A stretch of DNA of 64,000 bases from Chryseobacterium sp. (GCF_029240215.1 NZ_JARBTK010000005.1:83813-147812); one strand, 5' to 3'. Shown: positions 24,328-33,741, numbered from the stretch's first letter. Notes: generated by a model from the sequence alone, not told the origin. Made by a program: numbers and translations.

Positions 24328-27300
24328 ATGTTTAAAAAATTCATTCGCAGACCTGTTCTGTCAATCGTAATCTCACTGATTATTGTATTTATGGGAGTTT
24401 TATCCTTAATGAAACTTCCTATTACTCAGTTTCCTGCGATTTCTCCGCCAAAAGTAAATATTACCGCAGAATATCCTGGGGCCAACAACGAATTGTTGAT
24501 CAAATCCGTAGTTATTCCATTAGAAAGAGGCTTGAATGGCGTTCCGGGAATGAAATACATGACTTCCGATGCCGGAAATGACGGTGAAGCTTCAATTCAG
24601 GTGGTTTTCGACTTGGGAACTGACCCGAACGTAGCAGCAGTAAACGTTCAGAACCGTGTATCTTCGGTGGTTAACAAACTTCCGCCTTTGGTAGTGCGCG
24701 AAGGGGTAAAGATCACCCGTGAAGAACCCAATATGCTGATGTATATTAACTTGTACAGTGATGATCCCAAAGCTGATCAGAAATTCCTTTTCAACTATGC
24801 AGATATTAATGTGATGTCTGAATTGAGAAGGGTAAGTGGAGTTGGTTTTGCCGATATTTTAGGAACAAGAGAATATGCAATGCGTATTTGGCTGAAACCG
24901 GATCGTTTGACAGCCTACAATATTTCAGCTGATGAAGTAATGGAAGCTTTGAACGAGCAAAGTCTAGAAGCTTCACCGGGAAAAACAGGTGAAAGCTCGG
25001 GAAAACGTTCTCAGTCATTTGAGTATATTCTAAAATATCCCGGACGTTTTAATAATGAAAAAGACTACGGAAATATCATTCTTAAAGCTAAATCTGCAGG
25101 AGAATTTGTAAGATTAAAAGATGTTGCCGACATAGAATTTGGTTCTTCAATGTATGATATTTATTCTACATTAAACGGAAAACCGTCTGCCGCAATCACG
25201 GTAAAACAATCGTACGGGTCAAATGCAAGTGACGTTATCAAAAACGTAAAAACGTTGATGGCTGATCTTGAGAAAACCAATTTTCCGAAAGGAATGCATT
25301 ACGATATCAGTTATGACGTTTCAAGATTTTTGGATGCCTCGATTGAAAAGGTAGTTCATACTTTGTTTGAAGCTTTTATTTTAGTGGCGATTGTGGTGTT
25401 TTTATTCCTTGGAGATTGGCGTTCTACATTGATTCCGGCGATTGCAGTTCCGGTTTCATTGGTGGGAACATTTGCCGTGATGTCCGCATTTGGAATTACT
25501 TTAAATATGATTTCGCTCTTTGCATTGGTTATGGCAATCGGTGTTGTCGTCGATGATGCTATTGTCGTGATTGAAGCCGTTCATGCCAAAATGGAAGAAA
25601 AAGGTCTTTCCGCATTAAAAGCAACTGAGGAAGCGATGCATGAAATCAGCGGAGCAATTATCGCAATTACTTTGGTAATGGCAGCTGTATTTATTCCGGT
25701 GGCATTTATGTCGGGTCCGGTTGGGGTTTTCTACCGTCAGTTTTCCATTACAATGGCGTCGTCAATCATTCTTTCGGGAGTTGTGGCGTTGACGTTGACC
25801 CCGGCTTTATGTGCTTTAATTTTAAAAAATAACCACGGAAAAGCAAAAAAGAAAAGCCCCATTACCATTCTTTTGGATAAATTCAACAATGTATTTACAA
25901 AAGGGGCAGGAAAATATGAAAAATTACTGAGTAAAACGGTGACTAAAAAATTCATTACGCTTCCTCTGTTATTGATTTTCTGTGCTTGTACTTACTTTTT
26001 AAGCAACTCATTGCCTTCAGGATTTATTCCGGGAGAAGATCAGGGAATGATATATGCGATTATTCAGACTCCTCCAGGTTCTACATTAGAAAGAACCAAT
26101 CAGATTGCTAAAGAACTCTTAAGAGAATCTGAAGATATTGACGGAGTACAATCGGTTTCATCTTTAGCTGGTTACGAAATTCTGACGGAAGGAACGGGTT
26201 CAAACTCTGGAACATGTTTAATTAACCTTAAAAGTTGGGAAGAACGTTCAGAATCTGCCGCCGAAATCATTGAAAAGCTTGAAGAGAAAGCTAAAAATAT
26301 TCCGGGAGCCAATATTGAATTTTTCCAGCCGCCTTCTATTCCTGGTTATGGAGCCGCAGGTGGATTTGAATTAAGACTTTTGGATAAGGCAGGAAGTGGT
26401 GATTACCAAAAAATGGAACAGGTAAGCACCGATTTCGTAAAAGAATTGAAAAAACGTCCGGAATTAGGTTCTGCCTTCACTTTTTATTCTGCGAGTTTCC
26501 CTCAATATATGCTTAAAATTGATAATGATTTAGCCGAGCAAAAAGGCGTAAGTATCGAGAAAGCAATGGATAATTTGTCAACATTAATCGGTTCAAACTA
26601 CGAAACCAGTTTCATCCGTTTCGATAGGCCTTATAAAGTAATTGTTCAGGCTGGTCCTCAGTATCGTGCTTTACCGAGTGATTTGTTGAAATTATATGTG
26701 AAAAACGACAAAGATCAGATGGTCCCGTATTCAGATTTTATGCATTTGGAAAAAGTGTATGGTCTTTCTGAAATCACGAGACATAATATGTATAATTCTT
26801 CTGAGGTGAGCGGAACTCCAGCACCGGGTTATAGTTCTGGGCAGGCAATTAAAGCCATTCAGGAAGTTGCCGATAAAACTTTACCAAGAGGTTTTGGAAT
26901 CGACTGGGCAGGAATTTCAAAAGATGAAGTAGGCCGTGGAAACGAAGCTGTTTACATCTTCCTGATCTGTTTAGGATTTGTTTATTTAATTCTTTCTGCG
27001 CAGTATGAAAGCTTTATTCTTCCTCTACCGGTTATCCTTTCATTACCAACAGGTATTTTCGGAGCATTTTTATGCCTGAAATTATTAGGATTAGAAAATA
27101 ACATCTACGCACAAGTTGCGATGGTGATGCTCATTGGACTTTTAGGTAAAAATGCCGTATTGATCATTGAATTTGCCGTTCAGAAAAAAGCAGAAGAAGG
27201 AATTCCTGTGGCGCAGGCAGCTATTGAAGGTGCAGCCATACGTTTCAGACCGATTCTGATGACTTCATTTGCATTTATTGCCGGATTGATTCCATTAGTA

Positions 27301-27522
27301 ATGGCAACGGGACCTGGAGCTGTAGGAAACAGAACGATTGGTACTGCAGCAGCAGGGGGGATGCTCATCGGAACCGTTTTCGGACTGCTGATTATTCCGG
27401 GATTATACTACATTTTCGGAACCATTGCCGATAAATCCCGATTGGCAAAATATGAAGAAGAAAATCCTTTAACCGAACAAACAGAACCTTACCAACACGA
27501 TGATAAACATGAAGATTTATAA
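24328..27522 (+). CDS. RND multidrug efflux permease (AcrB-type, HAE1 family)
   Basis: A 1064-residue proton-driven inner-membrane pump. The N-terminus MFKKFIRRPVLSIVISLIIVFMG is the standard first helix. The proton-relay Asp pair is in ALVMAIGVVVDDAIVVIEAVHA, the conserved FMSGPVGVFYRQFSITMASSI follows it, and the second repeat shows VMLIGLLGKNAVLIIEFA and RFRPILMTSFAFIAGLIPL. Two periplasmic porter/docking regions lie between the helix bundles. The length and 12-helix plan are those of the hydrophobe/amphiphile exporter family. Its 3' end overlaps the outer-membrane factor gene. Confidence 0.95.
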   Translation: MFKKFIRRPVLSIVISLIIVFMGVLSLMKLPITQFPAISPPKVNITAEYPGANNELLIKSVVIPLERGLNGVPGMKYMTSDAGNDGEASIQVVFDLGTDPNVAAVNVQNRVSSVVNKLPPLVVREGVKITREEPNMLMYINLYSDDPKADQKFLFNYADINVMSELRRVSGVGFADILGTREYAMRIWLKPDRLTAYNISADEVMEALNEQSLEASPGKTGESSGKRSQSFEYILKYPGRFNNEKDYGNIILKAKSAGEFVRLKDVADIEFGSSMYDIYSTLNGKPSAAITVKQSYGSNASDVIKNVKTLMADLEKTNFPKGMHYDISYDVSRFLDASIEKVVHTLFEAFILVAIVVFLFLGDWRSTLIPAIAVPVSLVGTFAVMSAFGITLNMISLFALVMAIGVVVDDAIVVIEAVHAKMEEKGLSALKATEEAMHEISGAIIAITLVMAAVFIPVAFMSGPVGVFYRQFSITMASSIILSGVVALTLTPALCALILKNNHGKAKKKSPITILLDKFNNVFTKGAGKYEKLLSKTVTKKFITLPLLLIFCACTYFLSNSLPSGFIPGEDQGMIYAIIQTPPGSTLERTNQIAKELLRESEDIDGVQSVSSLAGYEILTEGTGSNSGTCLINLKSWEERSESAAEIIEKLEEKAKNIPGANIEFFQPPSIPGYGAAGGFELRLLDKAGSGDYQKMEQVSTDFVKELKKRPELGSAFTFYSASFPQYMLKIDNDLAEQKGVSIEKAMDNLSTLIGSNYETSFIRFDRPYKVIVQAGPQYRALPSDLLKLYVKNDKDQMVPYSDFMHLEKVYGLSEITRHNMYNSSEVSGTPAPGYSSGQAIKAIQEVADKTLPRGFGIDWAGISKDEVGRGNEAVYIFLICLGFVYLILSAQYESFILPLPVILSLPTGIFGAFLCLKLLGLENNIYAQVAMVMLIGLLGKNAVLIIEFAVQKKAEEGIPVAQAAIEGAAIRFRPILMTSFAFIAGLIPLVMATGPGAVGNRTIGTAAAGGMLIGTVFGLLIIPGLYYIFGTIADKSRLAKYEEENPLTEQTEPYQHDDKHEDL

Positions 27523-28951
27523 TAAATATATAGCAACCATCGCCTTATCGCTTGCTTTAGCAAGTTGTAAGGCGCCAATGGCGACTGTCATCAACGATGA
27601 AGTAAAAAATAATATTCCTGAAAATTTTAATCAAAACGAACAGCAGGACACAAATAACAACAGCGGAACTACACCGTGGAGACAGTTTTTCACAGATCCG
27701 AATTTGGTAAGTTTAATTGAAACTTCCTTAAAGAATAATCAGGAGTTAATGATTACGCTTCAGGAAATAGAGATTGCAAAAAGCGGAATTGTTGCCAAAA
27801 AAGGCAGACTAAGTCCGACTGTAAGGGCAGGATTAGGTGTCGGAGTTGAAAAAGTAGGTCGCTACACAAGTACAGGAGCCGGAGATGCGAGTACAGAAAT
27901 AGAACCAGGAAAAGAAATGCCAGATCCACTTGGGAATTTTGAAGGAGGTTTGATGGCCAATTGGGAAATTGACATCTGGAAAAAAATAAGAACCGAGAAG
28001 GATGCTGCGGTTGCACATTATCTTTCGACTGTTGAAGGGAAAAATTTTGTTCTTTCTAATCTTATTGAAGAAGTGGCTGATAATTATTACGAATTGTTGG
28101 CTCTGGATAATCAGCTGGATATCATTCAGCAATATATCAAATTGCAGACGAGAGCTTTAGAAATTGCTAAAATTCAGAAGCAGGCAGCAGCTGCAACAGA
28201 GTTGGCAGTGAAAAAGTTTGAAGCTGAACTGGCAAAATCAAAAGCGACAGAATATACGATTCGTCAGGAGATTACTGAAAAAGAAAATCAGATCAATGCG
28301 CTTTGTGGCCGTTATCCGCAACCGATCGTGAGAACGAAAGAAAGTTTTATGTCGATCATTCCGCAAACGGTTTATACTGGGATTCCGTCTCAGTTATTGG
28401 CAAATCGTCCTGACATTAAGCAGGCAGAATTAGAATTAAAAGCAGCGAAATTAGATGTTGAAGCAGCAAGAAAAGAGTTCTATCCTTCACTGGAAATTTC
28501 AGCAACTTTAGGTTTGGAAGCTTTTAAGCCTTCTTATCTGGTTAAATTGCCCGAGTCAATCGTTACAAGTTTAGTTGGCGAATTGGCAGGACCGCTGATC
28601 AACAAAAGTGCGATCAAAGCCAACTTTCAGACAGCAGATGCAAAACAGATTCAGGCTTTGTACGAATACGACAAAACTATTCTGAATGCATATCTGGATA
28701 TTTCAAACCTGATGTCTAAAGTGAAAAATATTGATCAGTATTATCAGTTAAAGTCTCAGGAAACTCAGGCTTTAGACCAATCTATCAATATTGCCAATCA
28801 GCTTTTTATGAACTCAAGAGCAGATTATCTTGAAGTTTTATTAAACCAGAGAGATGCTTTAGACGCGAAAATGGAGTTAATTGAAGCCAAAGAGAAACAA
28901 TTAAGTACCGTTGTCGATATTTACAAAAGCTTAGGCGGCGGCTGGAAGTAA
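27509..28951 (+). CDS. RND efflux outer-membrane factor (TolC/OprM-type) lipoprotein
   Basis: The outer-membrane channel of the tripartite pump. The 480-residue protein has a lipoprotein signal (MKIYNKYIATIALSLALASC), followed by PWRQFFTDPNLVSLIETSLKNNQEL, the normal start of the OprM/NodT family. Duplicated helical hairpin repeats follow: LEIAKIQKQAAAATELAVKKFEAELA, and IPSQLLANRPDIKQAELELKAAKLDVEAARKEFYPSL (start and end quoted). ATG 27509 gives the cleanest signal peptide; ATG 27500 is equally in frame. The gene overlaps the pump gene by 14 bases, so translation is coupled. A terminator follows at 28991. Confidence 0.93.
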   Translation: MKIYNKYIATIALSLALASCKAPMATVINDEVKNNIPENFNQNEQQDTNNNSGTTPWRQFFTDPNLVSLIETSLKNNQELMITLQEIEIAKSGIVAKKGRLSPTVRAGLGVGVEKVGRYTSTGAGDASTEIEPGKEMPDPLGNFEGGLMANWEIDIWKKIRTEKDAAVAHYLSTVEGKNFVLSNLIEEVADNYYELLALDNQLDIIQQYIKLQTRALEIAKIQKQAAAATELAVKKFEAELAKSKATEYTIRQEITEKENQINALCGRYPQPIVRTKESFMSIIPQTVYTGIPSQLLANRPDIKQAELELKAAKLDVEAARKEFYPSLEISATLGLEAFKPSYLVKLPESIVTSLVGELAGPLINKSAIKANFQTADAKQIQALYEYDKTILNAYLDISNLMSKVKNIDQYYQLKSQETQALDQSINIANQLFMNSRADYLEVLLNQRDALDAKMELIEAKEKQLSTVVDIYKSLGGGWK

Positions 28952-28990
28952 GTTAGTTTTTTATTCATATATCATTATTTCAATCGTGGA

Positions 28991-29020
28991 GTCCGGTTCT
29001 GTTTTCAGAGCCGGACTTTT
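28991..29020 (+). terminator. Terminator of the RND efflux operon
   Basis: A ten-base stem GTCCGGTTCT/AGAGCCGGAC (one G-T pair) with loop GTTTTC, followed by TTTTATT, lies 39 bases after the last gene. Confidence 0.85.
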
Positions 29021-29172
29021 ATTAAAAATGATTTCAAAAGAAAATTATGAAATTCAAAAAAAGGGTTGTTTGTAATAAGCTGGCTTTCAGGTTTTAAAAT
29101 AATAAAAACAAATTGTTTTTAAAAATATTTATATCAAAATAAAACACGTCAAGTTTTGTCGCATTACACCAA

Positions 29173-29180
29173 TAGCTTTG
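29173..29180 (+). promoter_or_regulatory. -7 promoter element of the unknown gene at 29200
   Basis: TAGCTTTG fits the consensus and lies 19 bases before the ATG. A TTG at 29156-29158 is only 14 bases upstream, shorter than usual. Confidence 0.5.
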
Positions 29181-29199
29181 CATTATAAATATTAGAGCT

Positions 29200-29895
29200 A
29201 TGAAAATTCCATTCTATTTAAGTTTCAGAGAATTTGAAAATGAATATTATAACAATCTTGAAAAGTGGTTTGAGAACTATCAAAATACCAACGAAACAGA
29301 TTTTCTTCTCGCCACAAAAGAACTTTATAAACCTTATCTGTGTTACAATTTTTCGGAAGATAAATTACAGACAGAAGCTGTTATTAGAGTAAAAAACTGT
29401 TTTTTTCCATACAACGAAAATTTCGGAATTTCATTTAACAATCACGAAAAAGCTAAAAACTTTAAAACTAAGATCAACCATGTTTCAGAGTGGAAAACCA
29501 TCAGCATGATGGAATATGCCCAACATATTTTAGACAGAATTCATCATTACTTTCAGAAAAATAAAATTTCAATGAAAGAAAATGAGACAATTTTAAACTA
29601 TATCAATCATTACGAAATCATCACGGCAAAAGAAAAGACAGGCTTCTGCCCGGATTACAATTTGCACCAAAAGAAACTTCCGTTTTTAAATGCTTTTCTG
29701 CCTCATTTTGGAAGTACAGTCGATATGGCTTTGTACAGAAATTTCTATTTTTCGGTCGTAAGAATTGCAGATTTCATCGATTACAAACTGAAAGCCGTTG
29801 AAGCTTTCGAAAAAAGTACGTATAGCGAGTTGAGATCTGAAGCGATGATCAAAATTCACATGAGAAACCAGACTTTCCTTACGGTTTGTAATTGA
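29200..29895 (+). CDS. Hypothetical protein, 231 residues
   Basis: I do not recognise this protein. It is soluble, with no signal peptide or membrane helix, and unusually rich in Phe, Tyr, His and Asn. It looks mostly helical (EFENEYYNNLEKWFENYQN, YAQHILDRIHHYFQKNK, FYFSVVRIADFIDYKLKAVEAFEK). Several His and Cys residues (CFFPYNENFG, FCPDYNLHQKK, HMRNQ) are scattered rather than in a metal-site pattern. It is a single gene with its own -7 box, followed by a palindromic intergenic element. It might be a lineage-specific cytosolic protein; nothing in the neighbourhood suggests a job. Confidence 0.6.
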   Translation: MKIPFYLSFREFENEYYNNLEKWFENYQNTNETDFLLATKELYKPYLCYNFSEDKLQTEAVIRVKNCFFPYNENFGISFNNHEKAKNFKTKINHVSEWKTISMMEYAQHILDRIHHYFQKNKISMKENETILNYINHYEIITAKEKTGFCPDYNLHQKKLPFLNAFLPHFGSTVDMALYRNFYFSVVRIADFIDYKLKAVEAFEKSTYSELRSEAMIKIHMRNQTFLTVCN

Positions 29896-29902
29896 TTTTT
29901 TC

Positions 29903-29990
29903 AGGAGCTTAATCCGGCTTTCACTACTCGCTTTTTTATATTGCTTTGCATATAAAAAGAGCTCAAACAGACCGTTCAATCCGGGCTAGG
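29903..29990. repeat. REP-like palindromic intergenic element
   Basis: Outer arms AGC..CCGG and CCGGGCT enclose a second stem of CTTTTTATA against TATAAAAAG around a TTGCTTTGCA loop. It resembles a family of 'AGGAGCTTAATCC...GGGCTAGG' elements that I recall as common between genes in Chryseobacterium and relatives; only one copy is in the window, so the repeat status rests on memory. Confidence 0.5.
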
Positions 29991-30077
29991 AAAGAAGTCC
30001 GTAATTCAGTCAAGCAAACACCAACATTCATACTTCATTATATTGTCGAAGTGCATTTTTGAAACTGCATTTCAAGC

Positions 30078-30107
30078 AAAAAACCAGATCGATTGATCTG
30101 GTTTTTG
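30078..30107 (-). terminator. Terminator of tRNA-Ser
   Basis: A stem of CCAGATC/GATCTGG with loop GATT, flanked by A6 on the plus strand (T6 on the minus strand), lies just after the tRNA on its strand. The T-run on the plus side could also stop plus-strand read-through. Confidence 0.8.
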
Positions 30108-30112
30108 TTTTG

Positions 30113-30199
30113 TAGAGAAGATGGGATTCGAACCCACGATACAGTTACCCGTATACTACCTTTCCAGGGTAGCTCCTTCAACCACTCGGACACCTCTCT
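30113..30199 (-). tRNA. tRNA-Ser (anticodon GGA)
   Basis: An 87-base class II tRNA on the minus strand. The acceptor AGAGAGG pairs with CTTCTCT, the D-arm contains GTCCGAGTGG, the anticodon arm CTACC-CTGGAAA-GGTAG has GGA, a long variable arm follows, and the T-loop is TTCGAAT. No CCA is encoded. Confidence 0.94.
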
Positions 30200-30212
30200 G
30201 TTTTGAAGACTG

Positions 30213-30242
30213 CAAAAATAGGTTATTTTATCGAATTAACAA
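30213..30242 (-). promoter_or_regulatory. Promoter of tRNA-Ser
   Basis: On the minus strand TTG (30242-30240), 19 bases, then TATTTTTG (30220-30213), 13 bases before the tRNA. Both elements and the spacing match the Bacteroidota consensus. Confidence 0.75.
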
Positions 30243-30254
30243 ATTCTTATCTCC

Positions 30255-31271
30255 TTATTCGCTGATTTCTCCACAAATATTTCTTGAGAAATTATCCGCA
30301 AAACTTCCTTTGTAATTCGGGTTATCAATCAAATGCATTGATTTTGTGATCGCAGATTCAGCGGTCATATCTTTTCCGCTGATTGCTCCGATCTTTGCAA
30401 AAATATTACTGTTTTCATATTTTCCAAATGATATACCTCCTGAAATACACTGACTTACCACCACGATTTCAGTTCCGTTATTTCTAATTTCCTGAAGCGT
30501 TTGCAAAGTTTTTTCACTGCTGAAAATTGTTCCCGAACCGAAAACCTGCAAAATCAGAACTTTCATTTTCGGGATTTCTTTAAAATGATTCAGTTTCATT
30601 CCGGGAAAAATTCTCCAGAACAAAACATCTTCAGAAATATGTCCGTCCACATGAAATTCAATTCGTCCGTCACAACGGAGCAAATTGTCTTTGTCAATTT
30701 TAAGGTGAACTCCGGATTGTCCTAGAATAGGGTAGTTCGGACTCGAATATGCATCAAAGTATTCCGCGGAATATTTCAAAGTACGGTTTCCTCTTAACAA
30801 TTTATATTCAAAATAAATCGCCACTTCCTGAATCACTGCTTCGTTTTGCTCATACAAACTTGCGTAATACAAACTTGTCAGAAGATTTTCCTTCGCATCC
30901 GTTCTTAAATCTCCGATCGGAAGTTGTGAACCTGTAAGAATAACAGGTTTTGTCAAACCTTTTAGCATAAAACTTAATGCTGAAGCAGTATAAGACATCG
31001 TGTCTGTCCCGTGAAGAATTAAAAATCCGTCATATTTTTTATAATTATCAAAGATATAATTGGCGATAATTCTCCATTCTTCTGGTCCCATATCGGAAGA
31101 GTCGAGCGGTTTTGCAAAGGGATGTACAAAAACTTCGCATTCCATCAGTTTCATTTCGGGCATCTTTTCAAAAATATTTCCGAAATCAAAGGCACGGAGA
31201 CTTCCGGTTTCGTAATCTTTTTCCATACCGATCGTTCCACCGGTATAAATAAGAAGGACTTTTCGCTTCAT
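30255..31271 (-). CDS. ansA: Asparaginase (type I, cytoplasmic)
   Basis: L-asparaginase hydrolyses asparagine to aspartate and ammonia. The 338-residue protein has both catalytic Thr motifs: LLIYTGGTIGM at residues 6-16 and FLILHGTDTMSYTASAL near residue 85. It also has PVILTGSQLPI and RTDAKENL. There is no signal peptide, so it is the cytosolic type I enzyme. It is divergent from the trmH-like gene across 84 bases. The asparagine synthetase gene asnB is 20 kb away in the same window, with no sign of joint control. Confidence 0.93.
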   Translation of the reverse strand: MKRKVLLIYTGGTIGMEKDYETGSLRAFDFGNIFEKMPEMKLMECEVFVHPFAKPLDSSDMGPEEWRIIANYIFDNYKKYDGFLILHGTDTMSYTASALSFMLKGLTKPVILTGSQLPIGDLRTDAKENLLTSLYYASLYEQNEAVIQEVAIYFEYKLLRGNRTLKYSAEYFDAYSSPNYPILGQSGVHLKIDKDNLLRCDGRIEFHVDGHISEDVLFWRIFPGMKLNHFKEIPKMKVLILQVFGSGTIFSSEKTLQTLQEIRNNGTEIVVVSQCISGGISFGKYENSNIFAKIGAISGKDMTAESAITKSMHLIDNPNYKGSFADNFSRNICGEISE

Positions 31272-31355
31272 TTTTTACTTTAAATTAAAGATTTTGAGTT
31301 TCTTTTCAGGTTCAGAATTTCAAAATTACGTTAATTTGCAAAGATTTGAAAATAG

Positions 31356-32027
31356 ATGGAAGATTTAGCTAAAACCTACGAGTATTTAAAACAGTTTTTA
31401 ACGGAAGAAAGATTGAGAAAAATCGAACATTTTGCTCCGGAAAGTTCAGATTTTGTGCTGCCCGTTTTGGAAGATGTTTATCAGTTTAGGAATGCGGCGG
31501 CAATTGTACGTTCTGTTGAAGCTTGTGGTTTTCATAAAGTGGTTGCTTTGCAGGAAGAAAATAATTTCGAACCGAACCTCAAAGTAACAAAAGGAGCCGA
31601 CACTTGGGTTGAAGTAGAAAAGCTTCCCCGAAATATGGAATCATTCCAAAAAATTAAAGATAAAGGTTACAAAATCGTTGTCGTTTCTTTAGAAAATAAT
31701 GCAAAAATGCTTCCCGAATATGAAATTACAGAACCGATTGCATTAGTCTTCGGAACTGAGATGGAAGGTGTTTCTCAGGAGATTTTAAATTTTGCAGATG
31801 AAACTTTAGCGATTCCGATGTATGGTTTTACGAGAAGTTTTAACGTTTCTGTTGCCGCTTCACTTTGTATGTATGAATTGAAGCAAAAACTGATGAAATC
31901 TGGTATTGATTATAAACTTAACGAAGAGAAATTATTGAGAATGAAAATCCGTTGGACTGTAAATTCGATCAGAAGCGGTGAGCAGATTTTTGAAAAGTAT
32001 CTGAGGGATAATAATTTGACTTTTTAA
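31356..32027 (+). CDS. TrmH-family tRNA/rRNA 2'-O-methyltransferase
   Basis: A 223-residue SpoU/TrmH-class SPOUT methyltransferase. The three family motifs are present: RNAAAIVRSVEACG (motif 1, about 49-62), LVFGTEMEGVS (motif 2, about 133-143) and IPMYGFTRSFNVSVAAS (motif 3, about 156-172). These form the trefoil-knot S-adenosylmethionine site. The N- and C-terminal helices and the length resemble tRNA Gm18 methyltransferase TrmH more than rRNA enzymes, but the substrate is inferred. It is followed after 30 bases by a secreted protein gene. Confidence 0.88.
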   Translation: MEDLAKTYEYLKQFLTEERLRKIEHFAPESSDFVLPVLEDVYQFRNAAAIVRSVEACGFHKVVALQEENNFEPNLKVTKGADTWVEVEKLPRNMESFQKIKDKGYKIVVVSLENNAKMLPEYEITEPIALVFGTEMEGVSQEILNFADETLAIPMYGFTRSFNVSVAASLCMYELKQKLMKSGIDYKLNEEKLLRMKIRWTVNSIRSGEQIFEKYLRDNNLTF

Positions 32028-32057
32028 AAGTTATTATTAAAATTTTAAATCATTATA

Positions 32058-32597
32058 ATGAGATTATTGCCTCTTTTATTTCTGTTTTTTTCAGAATGTT
32101 TGTTTTCACAATCGAAAAATGATTCGATATTTTATAATAGAGGAAATATGAAGACCTCTATTTATCCTGCATTTTTGGTAGGATATCATTTTTCCGGCGA
32201 TGCAAAAGACAATACAGAAACCTGGAAAGCCGGACAAATGCATACAATAGAATTGGCTTATGCTAAGGTTTTCAAGTATGGCGGTCATCACGGCGGTTCA
32301 AAAGTTTATTATATTGGAAGTGATTTCAGCCTGAGTAATAAATATGATTTTTTTGTCGCTCCCAAGGTTGGAATCAGTGTTGGAGCAGGATTCACTTTTG
32401 GTACTGAAATACAGCTTCAGACAAATTTTGAAAAATTTGTCCCAAGAATAATGCCTTATTTTGGAATTGGCGGTTGGGGTGGTAAGTTTTATATCGGTTA
32501 CAATTTCAGATTGGCAAAAGCTGAAAGTTTGCCCATCAATACAGGTCATATCGGGATAACATGGCCAATAATTAAAGGAAAAGATAAAAAAGATTAA
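32058..32597 (+). CDS. Exported protein, probable small outer-membrane beta-barrel
   Basis: I do not recognise the family. This 179-residue protein has a signal peptide (MRLLPLLFLFFSECLFSQ, cut before SKNDS). The mature part alternates hydrophobic and polar residues with many Gly, Phe and Tyr (YPAFLVGYHFSG, HTIELAYAKVFKYGG, KVGISVGAGFTFGTEIQL, MPYFGIGGWGGKFYIGYNFRL), as in small transmembrane beta-barrels, but the C-terminus lacks a terminal aromatic residue (ends KGKDKKD). It follows the trmH-like gene closely and its last four bases overlap the convergent rsmE gene. Confidence 0.65.
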   Translation: MRLLPLLFLFFSECLFSQSKNDSIFYNRGNMKTSIYPAFLVGYHFSGDAKDNTETWKAGQMHTIELAYAKVFKYGGHHGGSKVYYIGSDFSLSNKYDFFVAPKVGISVGAGFTFGTEIQLQTNFEKFVPRIMPYFGIGGWGGKFYIGYNFRLAKAESLPINTGHIGITWPIIKGKDKKD

Positions 32598-33289
32598 ATC
32601 ATCTTATTATAATTCCAGGCTGCCACAAAAACTCCCGCAGTTTCTGTTCGTAATCTCTGAATTCCCAATGAAACCGCTTTAATTCCTTTTTCTGCTAAAA
32701 ACAAAATTTCTTTATCTGAAAAATCACCTTCAGGACCAATCAGAAAAGTGTAGTTTTCCAATTTTGGAATATTATGTAAATTAATTCTTTCTAAATTTTC
32801 GTTGCAGTGTGCGACAAAAGTACTTTCTGAATCTATATTTTTAAGAAAATCGGATAGTTTAATTAAATCATTAATTACAGGAAAATGAAATCTCAGACTT
32901 TGCTTCGAAGCTGCAATCGCCTGTTTTCTGATCTTATCAATATTCAGGTTTTTACGCTCTGTTTTTTCGGTCTGAAGAATCGTTATTTCAGAAACTCCCA
33001 TTTCTACGGCCTTTTCAACGAAAAATTCAATGCGGTCAATATTTTTTGTCGGAGCAATCGCAATGTGAAGTCTCGGATTGAAATCTGATGTGTGAGCTTT
33101 AATTTCTGAAACTTCAATTCCTGCCTTTTTTCCCTCAATGATCAATGTTCCGGAAGCAAGATTGCCTTTTCCGTCGGTTACATGAATTTCTTCACCATCT
33201 TTCATGCGGAGAACTTTTACGATATGTTGTTGTTCTTCGTCGTTGATGATTGCTGTTCCGTTATTTATCTCTCCAAAAAAAAGTTTCAT
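32594..33289 (-). CDS. rsmE: 16S rRNA (uracil1498-N3)-methyltransferase RsmE
   Basis: RsmE methylates U1498 in helix 44 of 16S rRNA. The 231-residue SPOUT enzyme starts with a PUA-like domain (MKLFFGE..., EEQQHIVKVLRMKDGEEI). The knotted SAM site follows: IAPTKNIDRIEFFVEKAVEMGV, TEKTERKN, AASKQSLR, FLIGPEGDFSDKEI and LGIQRLRTETA. The ATG at 33289 is chosen; an upstream in-frame ATG at 33319 would overlap the preceding gene and adds ten residues foreign to the family. The gene at 33303 ends 13 bases upstream, so the two are likely co-transcribed with tsaD. Confidence 0.92.
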   Translation of the reverse strand: MKLFFGEINNGTAIINDEEQQHIVKVLRMKDGEEIHVTDGKGNLASGTLIIEGKKAGIEVSEIKAHTSDFNPRLHIAIAPTKNIDRIEFFVEKAVEMGVSEITILQTEKTERKNLNIDKIRKQAIAASKQSLRFHFPVINDLIKLSDFLKNIDSESTFVAHCNENLERINLHNIPKLENYTFLIGPEGDFSDKEILFLAEKGIKAVSLGIQRLRTETAGVFVAAWNYNKMI

Positions 33290-33302
33290 AGAAAATATTG
33301 TT

Positions 33303-33713
33303 TTAAAACGTAATCTCATTATCGCTTAAAAATGCCACTCCGGTTTTTATCGTGGAATAAATATCGCCTTCACAATCTCTGTATGAACAAGCGTAAATCT
33401 CTTCAATCCATCTGTTATTCATAAAAATTAAATTCAGATATTCGTTTTTTCTTAAATTATTTTTGATGGATAAATAATCCCCTTCTTTGGGTTCGTAAGG
33501 AAAGCTAAATACATTTTCTGAGTTGATTTTTTCTGCAATCTCTTCCTTTACATTTTGAACATATCCAATTTCTGAACTTATCATTATATAATCTTCGTCT
33601 TCAGATTTTTCTGTAACTTCATTTTTTCCTGTAATGGTTTCTAAAACCCAATAATATTTTGAGTTCTTTTTAGATTGCGTTCCCAGTACTTTTTCTTCTA
33701 ATAATATTTTCAT
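33303..33713 (-). CDS. Hypothetical protein, 136 residues, between tsaD and rsmE
   Basis: I do not recognise it. It is soluble, acidic and appears to be mixed alpha/beta (KYYWVLETITGK, EDYIMISSEIGYVQNV, GDYLSIKNNLRKNEYLNLIFMNNRWIEEIYACSYRDCEGDIYS, only ends being notable: strands around NLIFMNNRW and two Cys near the C-terminus). It follows tsaD by 28 bases and precedes rsmE by 13, so the three form a probable operon of RNA modification genes; this gene's role in that is unknown. Confidence 0.65.
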   Translation of the reverse strand: MKILLEEKVLGTQSKKNSKYYWVLETITGKNEVTEKSEDEDYIMISSEIGYVQNVKEEIAEKINSENVFSFPYEPKEGDYLSIKNNLRKNEYLNLIFMNNRWIEEIYACSYRDCEGDIYSTIKTGVAFLSDNEITF

Positions 33714-33741
33714 CTGTAGATCTTTATTTTAAGTCGTGATT

